This document shows, piece by piece, positions 16,879 to 26,279 of a stretch of 64,000 nt of DNA. The notes under the pieces are model-generated. The model saw only the letters and a program-made list of their open reading frames with translations. It did not search any database and was not told where the DNA came from. Each line of letters opens with the position of its first letter. Positions within the stretch are counted from its first letter, which is position 1. The position numbers and the translations under genes are program-made. Source of the DNA: Clostridium sp. CAG:793 (GTDB lineage: Bacteria; Bacillota; Clostridia; TANB77; CAG-508); assembly GCA_000433915.1 (NCBI GenBank), contig HF993639.1, forward strand, positions 75,173 to 139,172, in the 5' to 3' direction.

Positions 16879-18312
16879 TTATAATTCTGGTTCTTCTTCT
16901 GTTAATCTTATTGGATCTTCTGGTGTTTCTTGACTTTGCTTTCTTTCATTTTTAAATCTTATTACCATATTAGGCCCTACTATTGCATTCTTTTTTGCAA
17001 ATCTTATTCCTAATGTTTGATTATAGCATCTTAAAAATTCTCCTCTTTTATTTTTTTCTATAGTTGGAGTTTCAGTTGATACTTTCTTCATGAATCCATT
17101 ACTTAAAAGTCTTTCTATTCTCATACCATAATGTTCTTCATCTTTTCTAAATAATTGTACATAAATTGTACTTGCATAACCTTTAGATATTTTATCTAAT
17201 AGCTCTGCCGCTTCTTCTGGCGATAAATTATCACTTGTTATCGAATCAGCTATTATATTTCTATCAGATTTAAAATATTCTTTAATTTTATTCTGGTCAA
17301 AATCTTCTTCGCTATCATTATCTTCTTCAGTTATTTCATAAAATTTTTCTTTCATGCTTTTTATGCTTAATAAGCAAAAATTTGGTGTTCGCCCATTTTG
17401 TATAGCACTACAGTCATTTGTCATATCACAGTAATACCATTTTCCATTTAACTTTACTCTATTCCATGCATGAAATGATTGATTTAATTTTCCAATTTCC
17501 ATTTCTGTAGGGATTCCGACTAATTCTAATAGTTCTTGCATCGTTTTAGCAATTCCTTCACATACAGACTTGCCTTTTGCTAATGCTCCATACATGTTAT
17601 GATTATATATATCATTTACATAATATAATTCATTATAATCATATCTTACATTTTCACCTAATAGATTATATAATCGTAAAAATTTTTCTACATCTGTCAT
17701 ATTATTATTTATTTGCATTAAATATTGTTGTGCCATCTTATTCATATTAATGTATTCTTTTACTGTGTATGTTTCCTTTTCTCCAACATACCCAGTTCCA
17801 TCAATTATATCTATTCTCTCTGGATTGTATCTTCTTATTGCATCTTCATTAATTGCAAATAAGTCATTTACTATTATGCTATTAAGTTTCATGTATTTAT
17901 TATTTTTTATAAATGGATATATACTATCTATTGCTTCTTGTCTTACTGCTAATTTTATTGGTCTACGTATATGCTTGATTCTTTGATAGTCTTTCATGTT
18001 ATTTATTGTTATTGTAGTATTTTCTGGTGCTACTAAATAATCGTGATAATTTAATTCATTTGACCATACACGTATATGTGCATTATATTGATTTGCAATT
18101 CTTAATATTATTTTAGCAGTTTTAGGATGGCAATTATGAATAAAAAAGTCTATTTCTTGTCCAAAACTTATTTTGTTTTCTATTATTGCAGGCAATTTAC
18201 TAATTCCACCCAATTCTTTTAATGATTCTTGTGTAATTTCCACACTTAATGTTGCCATTGCAGTTGCTTGTTTTTTCGGGAATAATGTTATATATGTTTC
18301 TATCTCTTCCAT
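16879..18312 (-). CDS. Cytosolic transglutaminase-like protein of unknown role
   Basis: The protein (477 residues from the ATG at 18312) contains a transglutaminase-like core. The likely triad is Cys in GKSVCEGIAKTM, His in QSFHAWNRV and Asp in WYYCDMTND. Such domains are cysteine peptidases or transferases. An N-terminal domain of about 180 residues precedes the core and a charged domain follows it, including an acidic stretch (EEDNDSEEDFD). No signal peptide or membrane helix is seen, unlike many transglutaminase-like surface proteins. The second ATG is preferred because AAAGG sits 7 bases upstream; the first ATG (18327) lacks a site. It lies between aspS and rlmN. Confidence 0.8.
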   Translation of the reverse strand: MEEIETYITLFPKKQATAMATLSVEITQESLKELGGISKLPAIIENKISFGQEIDFFIHNCHPKTAKIILRIANQYNAHIRVWSNELNYHDYLVAPENTTITINNMKDYQRIKHIRRPIKLAVRQEAIDSIYPFIKNNKYMKLNSIIVNDLFAINEDAIRRYNPERIDIIDGTGYVGEKETYTVKEYINMNKMAQQYLMQINNNMTDVEKFLRLYNLLGENVRYDYNELYYVNDIYNHNMYGALAKGKSVCEGIAKTMQELLELVGIPTEMEIGKLNQSFHAWNRVKLNGKWYYCDMTNDCSAIQNGRTPNFCLLSIKSMKEKFYEITEEDNDSEEDFDQNKIKEYFKSDRNIIADSITSDNLSPEEAAELLDKISKGYASTIYVQLFRKDEEHYGMRIERLLSNGFMKKVSTETPTIEKNKRGEFLRCYNQTLGIRFAKKNAIVGPNMVIRFKNERKQSQETPEDPIRLTEEEPEL

Positions 18313-18339
18313 TTTATTGCCTTTCATATTTTAAGCGGA

Positions 18340-18381
18340 AAAATGAAACTACTGAATTTTTCAATAGTTTCATTTTTCTTT
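18340..18381 (-). terminator. Terminator after aspS
   Basis: AAAAATGAAACTA and TAGTTTCATTTTT form a 13-bp stem with a loop of about 13 bases. T-rich ends occur on both strands. It lies just after the aspS stop. Confidence 0.8.
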
Positions 18382-18391
18382 TGAGTTACTT

Positions 18392-20152
18392 TTATTTATT
18401 TTCTTCTTCTTGTTCTGTAACGCGAATGTGTACATCTTCAAGTTGTTTGTCTGTTACAATACTTGGTGCATTCATCATTACATCTCTTGCCTTCTTGTTT
18501 TTAGGGAATGCTATTACTTCTCTTATATTGTCTGAATCTGCAAGTAGCATTACCATTCTGTCTAATCCTGGTGCAGCTCCAGCATGCGGTGGAGTTCCAT
18601 ATTGGAATGCTGTATATAATGCTCCAAACTTTTTCTTTACATCATCTTCTGTATATCCAGCTATCTCAAATGCTTTTACCATAGTTTCTGGATCATGATT
18701 TCTTACAGCTCCTGATGCCATTTCATATCCATTACATACCAAGTCGTATTGATATGCTAATATATCAAGTGGATCTTTTGTATTTAATGCTTCTAATCCA
18801 CCTTGTGGCATTGAAAATGGGTTATGATTAAAATCTATTTTTTCTTCATCTTCATTGTATTCATACATTGGGAAGTCTACAATCCAGCAGAATTTATATA
18901 CGTTCTTTTCAATCAAGTCTAATCTTTTTCCTAATTCAATTCTTACTTGTCCTGCAATTTTTTGTGCATTCTTAAATTCATCTGCAATAAAGAATATGCA
19001 GTCTCCTGCTTTAGCTCCTATTTCTGTTTTTATCTCATCTGTTACAAATTTAGCAATTCCTCCAGTTAGATTATTTTCCTCATCAACTTTTACCCATGCT
19101 AATCCTTTAGCTCCTGCTTCATTTACTGCAAATTCTGACATTGAGTCAAAGAATTTTCTTCCTTGATTTGCTCCTCCTGGTACAACTATTACTTTTACTG
19201 TCTTGTCTTTAAATGCGTTAAATTCTGTATTTGTAAATAATTCTGTTGCATCTTTTATTATAAGAGGATTTCTTAAGTCTGGTTTATCTATTCCGTATTT
19301 TTCCATTGCTTCTGCGTATGGTATTCTTATAAATGGTCCTTTTGTTACATCCCAATTAGTGTGAGTTTTAAATACTACTGGAATTACTTTTTCAATTACT
19401 TTGAATACATCTTCTTGTGTTGCAAAAGCCATTTCAAAGTCCATTTGATAGAACTCGCCTGGTGCTCTATCAGCACGTGGGTCTTCATCTCTAAAGCATG
19501 GTGCTATTTGATAATATTTATCAAATCCAGAGACCATAAGTAATTGTTTAAATTGCTGAGGTGCTTGTGGAAGTGCATAGAATTTACCTGCATGTAATCT
19601 ACTTGGTACTAAATAGTCTCTTGCACCTTCTGGTGATGAATTGGCAAGTATAGGCGTTTGTATCTCATAAAATCCTAACTTGTCCATTTCATGTCTTATT
19701 GTCTTCATTACATCTGAACGAAGTAAAATGTTTTTATGGATTCTATCATTTCTTAAATCTAGATATCTATATTCTAGTCTTAAATCTTCTCTAACATTTG
19801 ATATATCAACTTTTTCCGAGTTTATTTCAAATGGTAAAGTACTTTTGCATTTTCCTAGTACTTGTATTTTATTACAGTCTATTTCTATTTCACCTGTTGG
19901 CATTTTCAAGTTTTTATTTGAACGCTCTCTAACTTCTCCTGTTATGCTAATTACTGATTCTGGTGTAATTGATGACATTTGTTTTTTTAGTTCATCTTTT
20001 GAAATTAGTATTTGTGTAATTCCATATTGATCACGCAAATCTACGAATTGGATTTCTCCTAAATTTCTAATTCTTTGTACCCAACCAGCAAGTTGTACTG
20101 TTTCGCCAACATTTTTTATATTTAGTTCTCCACAATTATGATCTCTATACAT
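18392..20152 (-). CDS. aspS: Aspartyl-tRNA synthetase (bacterial type)
   Basis: The enzyme charges tRNA-Asp with aspartate (class II synthetase). The 586-residue protein has an N-terminal OB-fold anticodon-binding domain (GWVQRIRNLGEIQFVDLRD). Motif 2 reads FRDEDPRADR. The bacterial GAD insertion domain lies in the middle (about 285-420). Motif 3, GLDRMVML, is near the C-terminus. Length is normal for the bacterial type. Whether it charges only Asp or also Asn cannot be decided by eye. No T-box leader is present; a plain promoter lies at 20195-20223. Confidence 0.96.
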   Translation of the reverse strand: MYRDHNCGELNIKNVGETVQLAGWVQRIRNLGEIQFVDLRDQYGITQILISKDELKKQMSSITPESVISITGEVRERSNKNLKMPTGEIEIDCNKIQVLGKCKSTLPFEINSEKVDISNVREDLRLEYRYLDLRNDRIHKNILLRSDVMKTIRHEMDKLGFYEIQTPILANSSPEGARDYLVPSRLHAGKFYALPQAPQQFKQLLMVSGFDKYYQIAPCFRDEDPRADRAPGEFYQMDFEMAFATQEDVFKVIEKVIPVVFKTHTNWDVTKGPFIRIPYAEAMEKYGIDKPDLRNPLIIKDATELFTNTEFNAFKDKTVKVIVVPGGANQGRKFFDSMSEFAVNEAGAKGLAWVKVDEENNLTGGIAKFVTDEIKTEIGAKAGDCIFFIADEFKNAQKIAGQVRIELGKRLDLIEKNVYKFCWIVDFPMYEYNEDEEKIDFNHNPFSMPQGGLEALNTKDPLDILAYQYDLVCNGYEMASGAVRNHDPETMVKAFEIAGYTEDDVKKKFGALYTAFQYGTPPHAGAAPGLDRMVMLLADSDNIREVIAFPKNKKARDVMMNAPSIVTDKQLEDVHIRVTEQEEENK

Positions 20153-20194
20153 TGTCTATTACTCCTTAATATTGCTTGATTATTTTATGTTAAT

Positions 20195-20223
20195 ATTATA
20201 ATCGCTTTTGCTTATAATTTCAA
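20195..20223 (-). promoter_or_regulatory. Promoter of aspS
   Basis: On the minus strand, TTGAAA (20218-20223) is 17 bases before TATAAT (20195-20200), and about 43 bases separate the -10 from the aspS start. Confidence 0.75.
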
Positions 20224-20236
20224 GCTTTTTTCATTT

Positions 20237-21001
20237 TTATTGTATTTTTTGTCTTACATATTCATATATCATTATTCCGGTTGCCACAGCTGCATTAAGA
20301 CTCTCTGTTTTTCCTAGCATCGGAATCTTGACTCTATAATTTGATAATTCTCTAATTTCTGGAGTTACTCCATTTGCTTCATTTCCTATTACAACTATCT
20401 TTTTATTGTAATTCATGTCATATATACTTTTATCTGTATGCAGGTCAGTTGTTACAATTTCAAATCCTGTAGTTTGCAAACTTTTAAGTGTTTTTGCTAG
20501 ATCTTCACATTCTATTATTTTTACTCTATATATTGCTCCCATTGTTGACCTTACTACTTTAGGACTGTAACTATCTACTGTATCTTTTGAAACTAATATT
20601 TGTTTTATATTTGCTGAATCTGCTGTTCTTATTATTGTTCCAAGATTTCCTGGGTCTTGTATTCCATCTAGTGCAAGTATGTAATCTGCGTGTTTACTTA
20701 TTTTATTGTCATCTATCTTTTTGTTTATTACTACTAATACACCTTGTGGTGATACTACATCCGATATTGTTTCAAATACATTCTTAGTAACATGTATTAC
20801 TTTCTTTTCTAATTCACTATCTAACTTAAAGTCAAGCTCAGTATCTTCTCTTATAATTATTGTATCAATTTCAGCTTTTTCACTTATTGCTTCTTTAAGC
20901 ATTTTTATTCCTTCAACTATAAATGCTGTTTTACGATACTTTTTTTCTTTTAATTTTTTTATCTCTTTTATCTTAGAATTATCTTTACTTGTTATTAACA
21001 T
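20237..21001 (-). CDS. SPOUT (TrmH/SpoU-family) RNA 2'-O-methyltransferase
   Basis: This is a 254-residue TrmH-like methyltransferase that probably modifies a ribose in rRNA or tRNA. An N-terminal substrate-binding domain covers about residues 1-95. The SPOUT knot domain has the three motifs LDGIQDPGNLGTIIRTADS, VIGNEANGV and PMLGKTESLNAAVATGI. The exact target nucleotide is not predictable; similar proteins in Firmicutes are called YsgA or RlmB-like. AAAGGCATGAA precedes the ATG. Confidence 0.88.
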   Translation of the reverse strand: MLITSKDNSKIKEIKKLKEKKYRKTAFIVEGIKMLKEAISEKAEIDTIIIREDTELDFKLDSELEKKVIHVTKNVFETISDVVSPQGVLVVINKKIDDNKISKHADYILALDGIQDPGNLGTIIRTADSANIKQILVSKDTVDSYSPKVVRSTMGAIYRVKIIECEDLAKTLKSLQTTGFEIVTTDLHTDKSIYDMNYNKKIVVIGNEANGVTPEIRELSNYRVKIPMLGKTESLNAAVATGIMIYEYVRQKIQ

Positions 21002-21053
21002 TTCATGCCTTTCATTTTTTTACTATATTTTATATCAAAACTATTGATAAATC

Positions 21054-21073
21054 AAGTATAATATGTTATACTT
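21054..21073. promoter_or_regulatory. Perfect inverted repeat over a -10-like element upstream of the 72-residue orphan
   Basis: AAGTATAA (21054-21061) and TTATACTT (21066-21073) flank TATG. The left arm includes TATAAT (21057-21062) and a second TATAAT lies at 21073-21078. It looks like an operator over a promoter, but no clear -35 was found. Confidence 0.45.
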
Positions 21074-21104
21074 ATAATTACTTTAATATTGGAGGTTAAA
21101 TCTG

Positions 21105-21323
21105 ATGAACATTGGAATGAAACTTCGGCTTTCGGAAAGCAGCACTGTTGCTAATCGCGCCCAGCGCAGAAAGGAGAAGTTTTCCCGCTCGGAAGATAAC
21201 TGTGCATTGCCACACTATCAAAAAGGTCTGAATGGTGAGGCAAGGCACCACTCGGCTGGCTCCCATTTTATTTCCCCCGGAGTCAGCCGGTGCAACTTCA
21301 AAAAAAGTAAGAAGTTCAAATGA
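21105..21323 (+). CDS. Small basic orphan protein (or structured RNA)
   Basis: The frame encodes a 72-residue, Lys/Arg/Ser-rich protein with no recognised domain. TTGGAGG lies 9 bases before the ATG, and a strong terminator follows directly. It is a complete one-gene unit. The DNA is mid-GC, unlike the AT-rich neighbours. It is also rich in potential RNA hairpins: GCTTT/AAAGC (21128-21140), GCGC/GCGC (21157-21167), and an 11-bp pairing of CGGCTGGCTCC with GGAGTCAGCCG (about 21251-21291). It could therefore be a structured RNA instead of, or as well as, an mRNA. It sits between the opposite-strand trmH-like and mfd genes. Confidence 0.5.
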   Translation: MNIGMKLRLSESSTVANRAQRRKEKFSRSEDNCALPHYQKGLNGEARHHSAGSHFISPGVSRCNFKKSKKFK

Positions 21324-21328
21324 CTCAT

Positions 21329-21363
21329 GCCGGAGGTTTTCCTCCGGCCCCTTTTTTTATTTT
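21329..21363 (+). terminator. Strong terminator of the small orphan unit, overlapping the mfd 3' end
   Basis: GCCGGAGG, TTTT, CCTCCGGC, then CCC and seven T. It works only for plus-strand transcripts. The last mfd codons (stop at 21357) overlap the T-run. Confidence 0.92.
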
Positions 21364-24300
21364 AATGTATTTAAAAATTCTTTTGTTTCTTGTATCTCAT
21401 TATTTTTTACTTTTAAAGTAATATATGGCTTTCCAGCTGCTGAAAATTGAATATTATTTTTATATTTTTTTAGTAATATTTCAATATTATCTCCATTAAA
21501 TTCTGAGAATGTAAATACTATTCCCATTGGTCTTGATTGTATTTTTATGATGTTCTTTTCTCTTGCTATATTTTTTATTCTTGCAATTTCTATTAAATTT
21601 TCTACTTCAGATGGCATTTCTCCATATCTATCAATAATTTCATCTATTATGTTTTGTATATCATTTTCGTTTCTGCAATTTGCTATGTCTTGATATATCT
21701 CGATTTTCTGGCTTGGATCTTCAATGTATTTTTCTGGAATGTATGATGATATATTTAGGTCTATTGTTATGTCTATATCTTCTTCTACTTTTTCTCCCTT
21801 TTCTTCTTTTACAACTTCATCTAGTAATCTTTTATACATATCATATCCTACTTGCTCCATGTGACCGCTCTGTACTTCTCCAAATAAGCTTCCTGCACCT
21901 CTTATCTGCAAGTCTCTTGTTGCTATTTTAAATCCAGATCCGAATTCAGTAAATTCTTTAATTGCTTTTAGTCTCTGATTTGCATCTTCACTTATCATTT
22001 TATCTCTTCTGTATGTTATATATGCATACGCTTGTCTATTGCTTCTTCCAACTCTTCCTCTAATCTGGTATAGCTGTGCTAATCCGAATCTATCTGCATT
22101 TTCTACAATTATTGTATTTGCATTAGGTATATCTATTCCTGATTCTAGAATTGTGGTACATACCAGTACATTGGTTTTCTTCTCTACAAAGTCTTCCATT
22201 ATTTCTTCTATTTCTTGACCTGTCATTTTTCCATGAGCAAACCCTACTCGTGCTTCTGGAACTAACTCTTCAATCTCAAGTGCTTTTGTTGCAATTGCTC
22301 CAACATTATTAAATATATAAAATACCTGACCATCTCTTTCTAGTTCTTTGGTTATTGCTTCTCTTATAACTTCTTTGTCATATTCTAAAACATACGTCTG
22401 GATTGGCTTTCTATTATGTGGTGGTTCATATATTACTGACATATCACGGATTCCTACTATTGACATTTGCAATGTTCTTGGAATTGGTGTAGCTGTCATA
22501 GTTAACACATCTATGCTTTCTTTATATTTCTTTATTTTTTCTTTTGACTTTACACCAAATCTTTGCTCTTCATCTATTATAAGCAGTCCTAAGTTGCTAA
22601 ATTCCACGTCTTTGCTAAGCATTCTATGTGTTCCTATAACTATATCTGCATTTCCATATTTAAGTTTATGTATTGTTTCTTTTTGTTGTTTTGCTGTTCT
22701 AAATCTGTTTAGCAATTCTATACGTATAGGATATTCTTTCATTCTTTCCTTGAATTCTTGATATTGTTGGTTTGCTAGAATTGTTGTTGGAGCTAGATAT
22801 GCTACTTGTTTTCCATCCATAACTGCTTTAAATGCGGCACGTATAGCAACTTCTGTTTTTCCGTATCCAACATCTCCACACAAAAGTCTATCCATTGGTT
22901 TATTGCTTTCCATGTCTTGTTTTACTTCTTTTATACATCTGATTTGGTCATCAGTTTCCTGATATGGAAAACTTGCTTCAAATTGTTTTTGCCAAGGTGT
23001 ATCTTTTGAATATGCGTGACCTTTTGAACGCTCTCTTTTTGCATATAATTCAATTAAATCTTTAGCAACTGCACGTAAATTTCCTTTTATTTTTGCTTTA
23101 GTTTCTTGCCATTCTTTAGTACCTAATTTGTTAAGCTTTACTCCACCTTCTTGACCTATATATTTTCTAACATTATCAAGATTTTCTGTTGGTACATACA
23201 AAACATCATCATCACGATATTTTAAGCATATATAATCTTTAGTAACTCCATCATTTTCAATTGTTTTAACTCCTGTAAATACTGCTATTCCATGATTTCT
23301 ATGAACTACTAAGTCTCCTACTTTAAGATCAGCAAATACTATTTTTTCTGCATTTTTAAATGTGTCATTTGGTCTTTTTAATTTTCTCTTTCCTGTATTT
23401 AAAAATTCATCACTGCTTATTACTTCTAATCCAGTTTGTTTGTTTTCAAATCCTGATGATAATGCTCCTGTTGCAATTATTATTTGACCTGGTTTTAGCA
23501 ATATGTTATCTATCTCATCTACTTTGCTTGCATTTTCTATTTCTTTTGCTATTTTATCTCTATTAGCTTCATTTCCAGCTAGAATTATTACCTTTTTTTG
23601 ATTTTGAGATGCTTCTTGTACTCCTGCCTCAAAGCTTTTCATGTCACCTTTAAATAAACTTATTTCTCTAAGTTCAAAATGACAATCTTCATTCACAGGC
23701 TTTAATTCATCTGCTTCTTTTAAATTAATAACGTCATGTTTTTCTAAATTAAATTGAACAAGATTCTCTAATGCCTCTGGTATGATTCTTCCTTTTTCTA
23801 AGAGTTCTTTAGATAAATTTTTGTTATCTTCTTTGATTCCTTCTATTCGTTGTAATATTTTTTCTGGCTCATCAAAAAATGTTATATAATCTGTTGTGTA
23901 ATCAAATAATGTTTGTTGGCTTTGATAAAATCTATTAAAATATTTGTCAATTTTATTAGTAAAATCTCCATTTCTAATTGCTTCAATATCTTCATGTACT
24001 GAAGATATTAATTCTTGGCTCTTTATATTGGCTATTATATTTTCTATTCTTTTTGTGATTACATCAATTGTATCAACAAGTATTTCTTCTTTGGCTGGAT
24101 ATATATATAATTCTTTTATCATCTCTGTTGAACGCTGTGAAGTAATCTTGAATTTTCTTATAGAATCTATTTCATCTCCCCATAATTCTATTCTTACACC
24201 TTCATTTTCACAAAGTCCAATATCTATAATGTCTCCCCTAATGCTAAATTCTGCTCTATTTTCAACTAGATTTTTTCTTTCATATCCTAATTTTACAAGT

Positions 24301-24782
24301 TTTTCTTTCATCACATCATTGGAAATTGTATCACCTTGTTTTAGATGTATTATCTCATTATATAAGTCTTCTTTTGCAGGCATTTTCTGCATTATTGCTT
24401 CTATTGTTGTTATTATTATTGGAGCCTTGTTTTGCATAATTTTGTTTAATACATCTATTCTGTTATATATAATATCATTGCTTTCTACATCATAATCATA
24501 TATTGCAATTTCTCTTTTAGGAAATAACATAACATTATCGCAAAAGTATTGTAAATCCTTGCTTAGCTTTTGTGCTTGGAGTTCATTATATGTTACTATT
24601 AAAATTGGCTTTTTTTCTTCATTTTGTGTAAGCGCTACTATTGCACTTTTGGAAACGCAAACAAGACCCGATAATGTTATCGGGCTTTTTATTTTATTAT
24701 TATCAGAATAATTCTTTTTGCAGAAATCATTGAATTTCTGGTATTCTTTATCTTGAGATAAGTCTCTTAAAATATAATTCAT
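21357..24782 (-). CDS. mfd: Transcription-repair coupling factor Mfd
   Basis: Mfd pushes stalled RNA polymerase off DNA lesions and recruits UvrA. The 1141-residue protein has the full set of domains. These are an N-terminal UvrB-like module, the RNA polymerase-interaction domain (VGDLVVHRNHGIAVFTGVKTI, about 490-560), and a RecG-like helicase with GDVGYGKTEVA, DEEQRFGV and TATPIPRTL. Motif VI is QIRGRVGRS, and a C-terminal TRCF domain closes the protein. Length is normal. The plus strand of its 5' end carries a terminator-like hairpin at 24667-24690. Confidence 0.97.
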   Translation of the reverse strand: MNYILRDLSQDKEYQKFNDFCKKNYSDNNKIKSPITLSGLVCVSKSAIVALTQNEEKKPILIVTYNELQAQKLSKDLQYFCDNVMLFPKREIAIYDYDVESNDIIYNRIDVLNKIMQNKAPIIITTIEAIMQKMPAKEDLYNEIIHLKQGDTISNDVMKEKLVKLGYERKNLVENRAEFSIRGDIIDIGLCENEGVRIELWGDEIDSIRKFKITSQRSTEMIKELYIYPAKEEILVDTIDVITKRIENIIANIKSQELISSVHEDIEAIRNGDFTNKIDKYFNRFYQSQQTLFDYTTDYITFFDEPEKILQRIEGIKEDNKNLSKELLEKGRIIPEALENLVQFNLEKHDVINLKEADELKPVNEDCHFELREISLFKGDMKSFEAGVQEASQNQKKVIILAGNEANRDKIAKEIENASKVDEIDNILLKPGQIIIATGALSSGFENKQTGLEVISSDEFLNTGKRKLKRPNDTFKNAEKIVFADLKVGDLVVHRNHGIAVFTGVKTIENDGVTKDYICLKYRDDDVLYVPTENLDNVRKYIGQEGGVKLNKLGTKEWQETKAKIKGNLRAVAKDLIELYAKRERSKGHAYSKDTPWQKQFEASFPYQETDDQIRCIKEVKQDMESNKPMDRLLCGDVGYGKTEVAIRAAFKAVMDGKQVAYLAPTTILANQQYQEFKERMKEYPIRIELLNRFRTAKQQKETIHKLKYGNADIVIGTHRMLSKDVEFSNLGLLIIDEEQRFGVKSKEKIKKYKESIDVLTMTATPIPRTLQMSIVGIRDMSVIYEPPHNRKPIQTYVLEYDKEVIREAITKELERDGQVFYIFNNVGAIATKALEIEELVPEARVGFAHGKMTGQEIEEIMEDFVEKKTNVLVCTTILESGIDIPNANTIIVENADRFGLAQLYQIRGRVGRSNRQAYAYITYRRDKMISEDANQRLKAIKEFTEFGSGFKIATRDLQIRGAGSLFGEVQSGHMEQVGYDMYKRLLDEVVKEEKGEKVEEDIDITIDLNISSYIPEKYIEDPSQKIEIYQDIANCRNENDIQNIIDEIIDRYGEMPSEVENLIEIARIKNIAREKNIIKIQSRPMGIVFTFSEFNGDNIEILLKKYKNNIQFSAAGKPYITLKVKNNEIQETKEFLNTLK
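24667..24690 (+). other. Terminator-like perfect hairpin antisense to the 5' part of mfd
   Basis: CCCGATAA and TTATCGGG (24667-24684, two-base centre) are followed on the plus strand by CTTTTTATTTTATT. It has the form of a rho-independent terminator but lies inside the coding region, on the antisense strand. In mfd it covers codons for roughly residues 33-38. Confidence 0.5.
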
Positions 24783-24805
24783 TTTATTCCTCTTTTATTT
24801 AAATT

Positions 24806-25057
24806 TTATGCTTGTTTTTTGTATTGTTCTAATGCTTTAGCTATTTGATCCGGGCATGATGTTGGTTTAAATCCACATTTTATCCCATTAAGTCTCTCAA
24901 TTACTTCATCAACTGTTCTTCCTTTTACAAGATTTGCTATTCCTTGTAAATTTCCTGAACATCCACCTATTACTTTTAGATCTTTAACTATTCCATTTTC
25001 TATATCTATTACAATTTCTTGTGAACATACTCCTTGTGGTCTATATCTATATTCCAT
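24806..25057 (-). CDS. TSCPD-domain small protein
   Basis: This 83-residue protein matches the short TSCPD family (TIGR03905-like). The name motif TSCPDQIAKAL lies near residues 67-77. Other conserved features are YRPQGVCSQEI at the start, GGCSGNLQGIANLVKGR in the middle, and GIKCGFKPTSC. Four cysteines are spaced as in the C-terminal segment of class II ribonucleotide reductases, which suggests metal binding (inference). The cellular role is unknown. AGAAAGGAAAT precedes the ATG. It lies 23 bases upstream of mfd and may be cotranscribed. Confidence 0.85.
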   Translation of the reverse strand: MEYRYRPQGVCSQEIVIDIENGIVKDLKVIGGCSGNLQGIANLVKGRTVDEVIERLNGIKCGFKPTSCPDQIAKALEQYKKQA

Positions 25058-25171
25058 TTTATATTTCCTTTCTATTTTATAGTATCATCTTTTTTATAAT
25101 ATCACTTTTTCTTTGAAAAATCAATTTTAATTTTTTAGTATTTTTTCTTTTCTGTGGCATACACATTTATC

Positions 25172-26200
25172 ATGAAAATTATTGTTTTTGTTAAAAGAAA
25201 TTTATTTGCTATTGTGTTTTTATTATTTGTAATATTCCTTGTTGTATTCTCTAATTCTAGCTTATTAGCAACTAAAAAAGGTTTAAATTTATGGGCTAAT
25301 AATGTTGTTCCTAGTTTATTTCCTTTTTTGGTTGCTGCTCAGCTACTTTCACATACTAATTTTATATATTATTTAAGTAAACTTTGCAATTCATATATGA
25401 AGCCTTTATTTAATGTTCCTGGTATTGGTGCTTTTCCTTTTATAATGGGTATTATTAGTGGATATCCTGTTGGTGCTAAAATTATATCTAGTCTTTATTC
25501 TAATCATGATTGTACTAAAAATGAGGCTGAACGTATGCTATGTTTTTGCAATAATTCTGGGCCTCTATTTATATTAGGGACTGTTGGAAATGGATTCTAT
25601 GGTAGTTCAATTATAGGATATATATTGCTTCTTACACATATATTAGCTTCAATTATTGTTGGTATTATATTGGGACATTTCTCTAAATTCAAATTTAAAT
25701 CAACTTCTGATAAGCAATTACATTCTAATCCTAACTTAGAAAATGTTAACATTAATAATTTAGGAGAAGTTCTTGGAAATAGTATTATTAATAGTATAAA
25801 AACAATTCTTGTTATTGGTGGTTTTGTTACTCTTTTTTCTGTTATTCTTTCAATTTTGGGTAAAACAAAACTACTTGTTATTATAGCGTCTCCAATTTCT
25901 AAGTTATTACATATAAATTCAAATATTGTTGTTGGATTTATCTCTGGAATTATTGAATTTACTAATGGTTTAAGTATGATATCTTCTGTTCATTTAAAAA
26001 ATTTATCAATTAATGTATGTGTATCTGCCTTTATTCTCGGATTTGGTGGAATATCTGTACTGTTACAAACTCTAAGTATTATTAGTAAGTCAAAACTTTC
26101 AATTAAACCATATATTTTAGGTAAGGTACTTCAAGGCATTATTGCTAGTTTTCTTACTTTTATGATTTTTAAAATTCCATTTTTTAATTTGGACATATAA
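25172..26200 (+). CDS. YlbJ-like integral membrane protein (nucleoside-recognition Gate family)
   Basis: The protein has about eight hydrophobic segments. Its hallmark, GIISGYPVGAKI, matches the sporulation protein YlbJ, which is made in the mother cell of Bacillus. A second Gate-like half follows (GFISGIIEFTNGLSMIS). It is 342 residues from the ATG at 25172; a GTG at 25154 adds six residues. Neither start has a clear ribosome site. In this family YlbJ may help move small molecules into the forespore. Whether this organism makes spores cannot be told here. Confidence 0.8.
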   Translation: MKIIVFVKRNLFAIVFLLFVIFLVVFSNSSLLATKKGLNLWANNVVPSLFPFLVAAQLLSHTNFIYYLSKLCNSYMKPLFNVPGIGAFPFIMGIISGYPVGAKIISSLYSNHDCTKNEAERMLCFCNNSGPLFILGTVGNGFYGSSIIGYILLLTHILASIIVGIILGHFSKFKFKSTSDKQLHSNPNLENVNINNLGEVLGNSIINSIKTILVIGGFVTLFSVILSILGKTKLLVIIASPISKLLHINSNIVVGFISGIIEFTNGLSMISSVHLKNLSINVCVSAFILGFGGISVLLQTLSIISKSKLSIKPYILGKVLQGIIASFLTFMIFKIPFFNLDI

Positions 26201-26238
26201 TTTTTCGTCAATGTATGGCTTTTTGACAATTATTGTGA

Positions 26239-26272
26239 TATAATGTGGTTAGTTTTTTAGTATTAAGGAGGA
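26239..26272 (+). promoter_or_regulatory. Extended -10 and ribosome site that fix the TTG start of the next gene
   Basis: TGATATAAT (TATAAT at 26239-26244, preceded by TGA) stands upstream of AAGGAGGA (26265-26272), which is 7 bases before the TTG start at 26280. A usable -35 was not seen. Confidence 0.6.
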
Positions 26273-26279
26273 TTTTACT

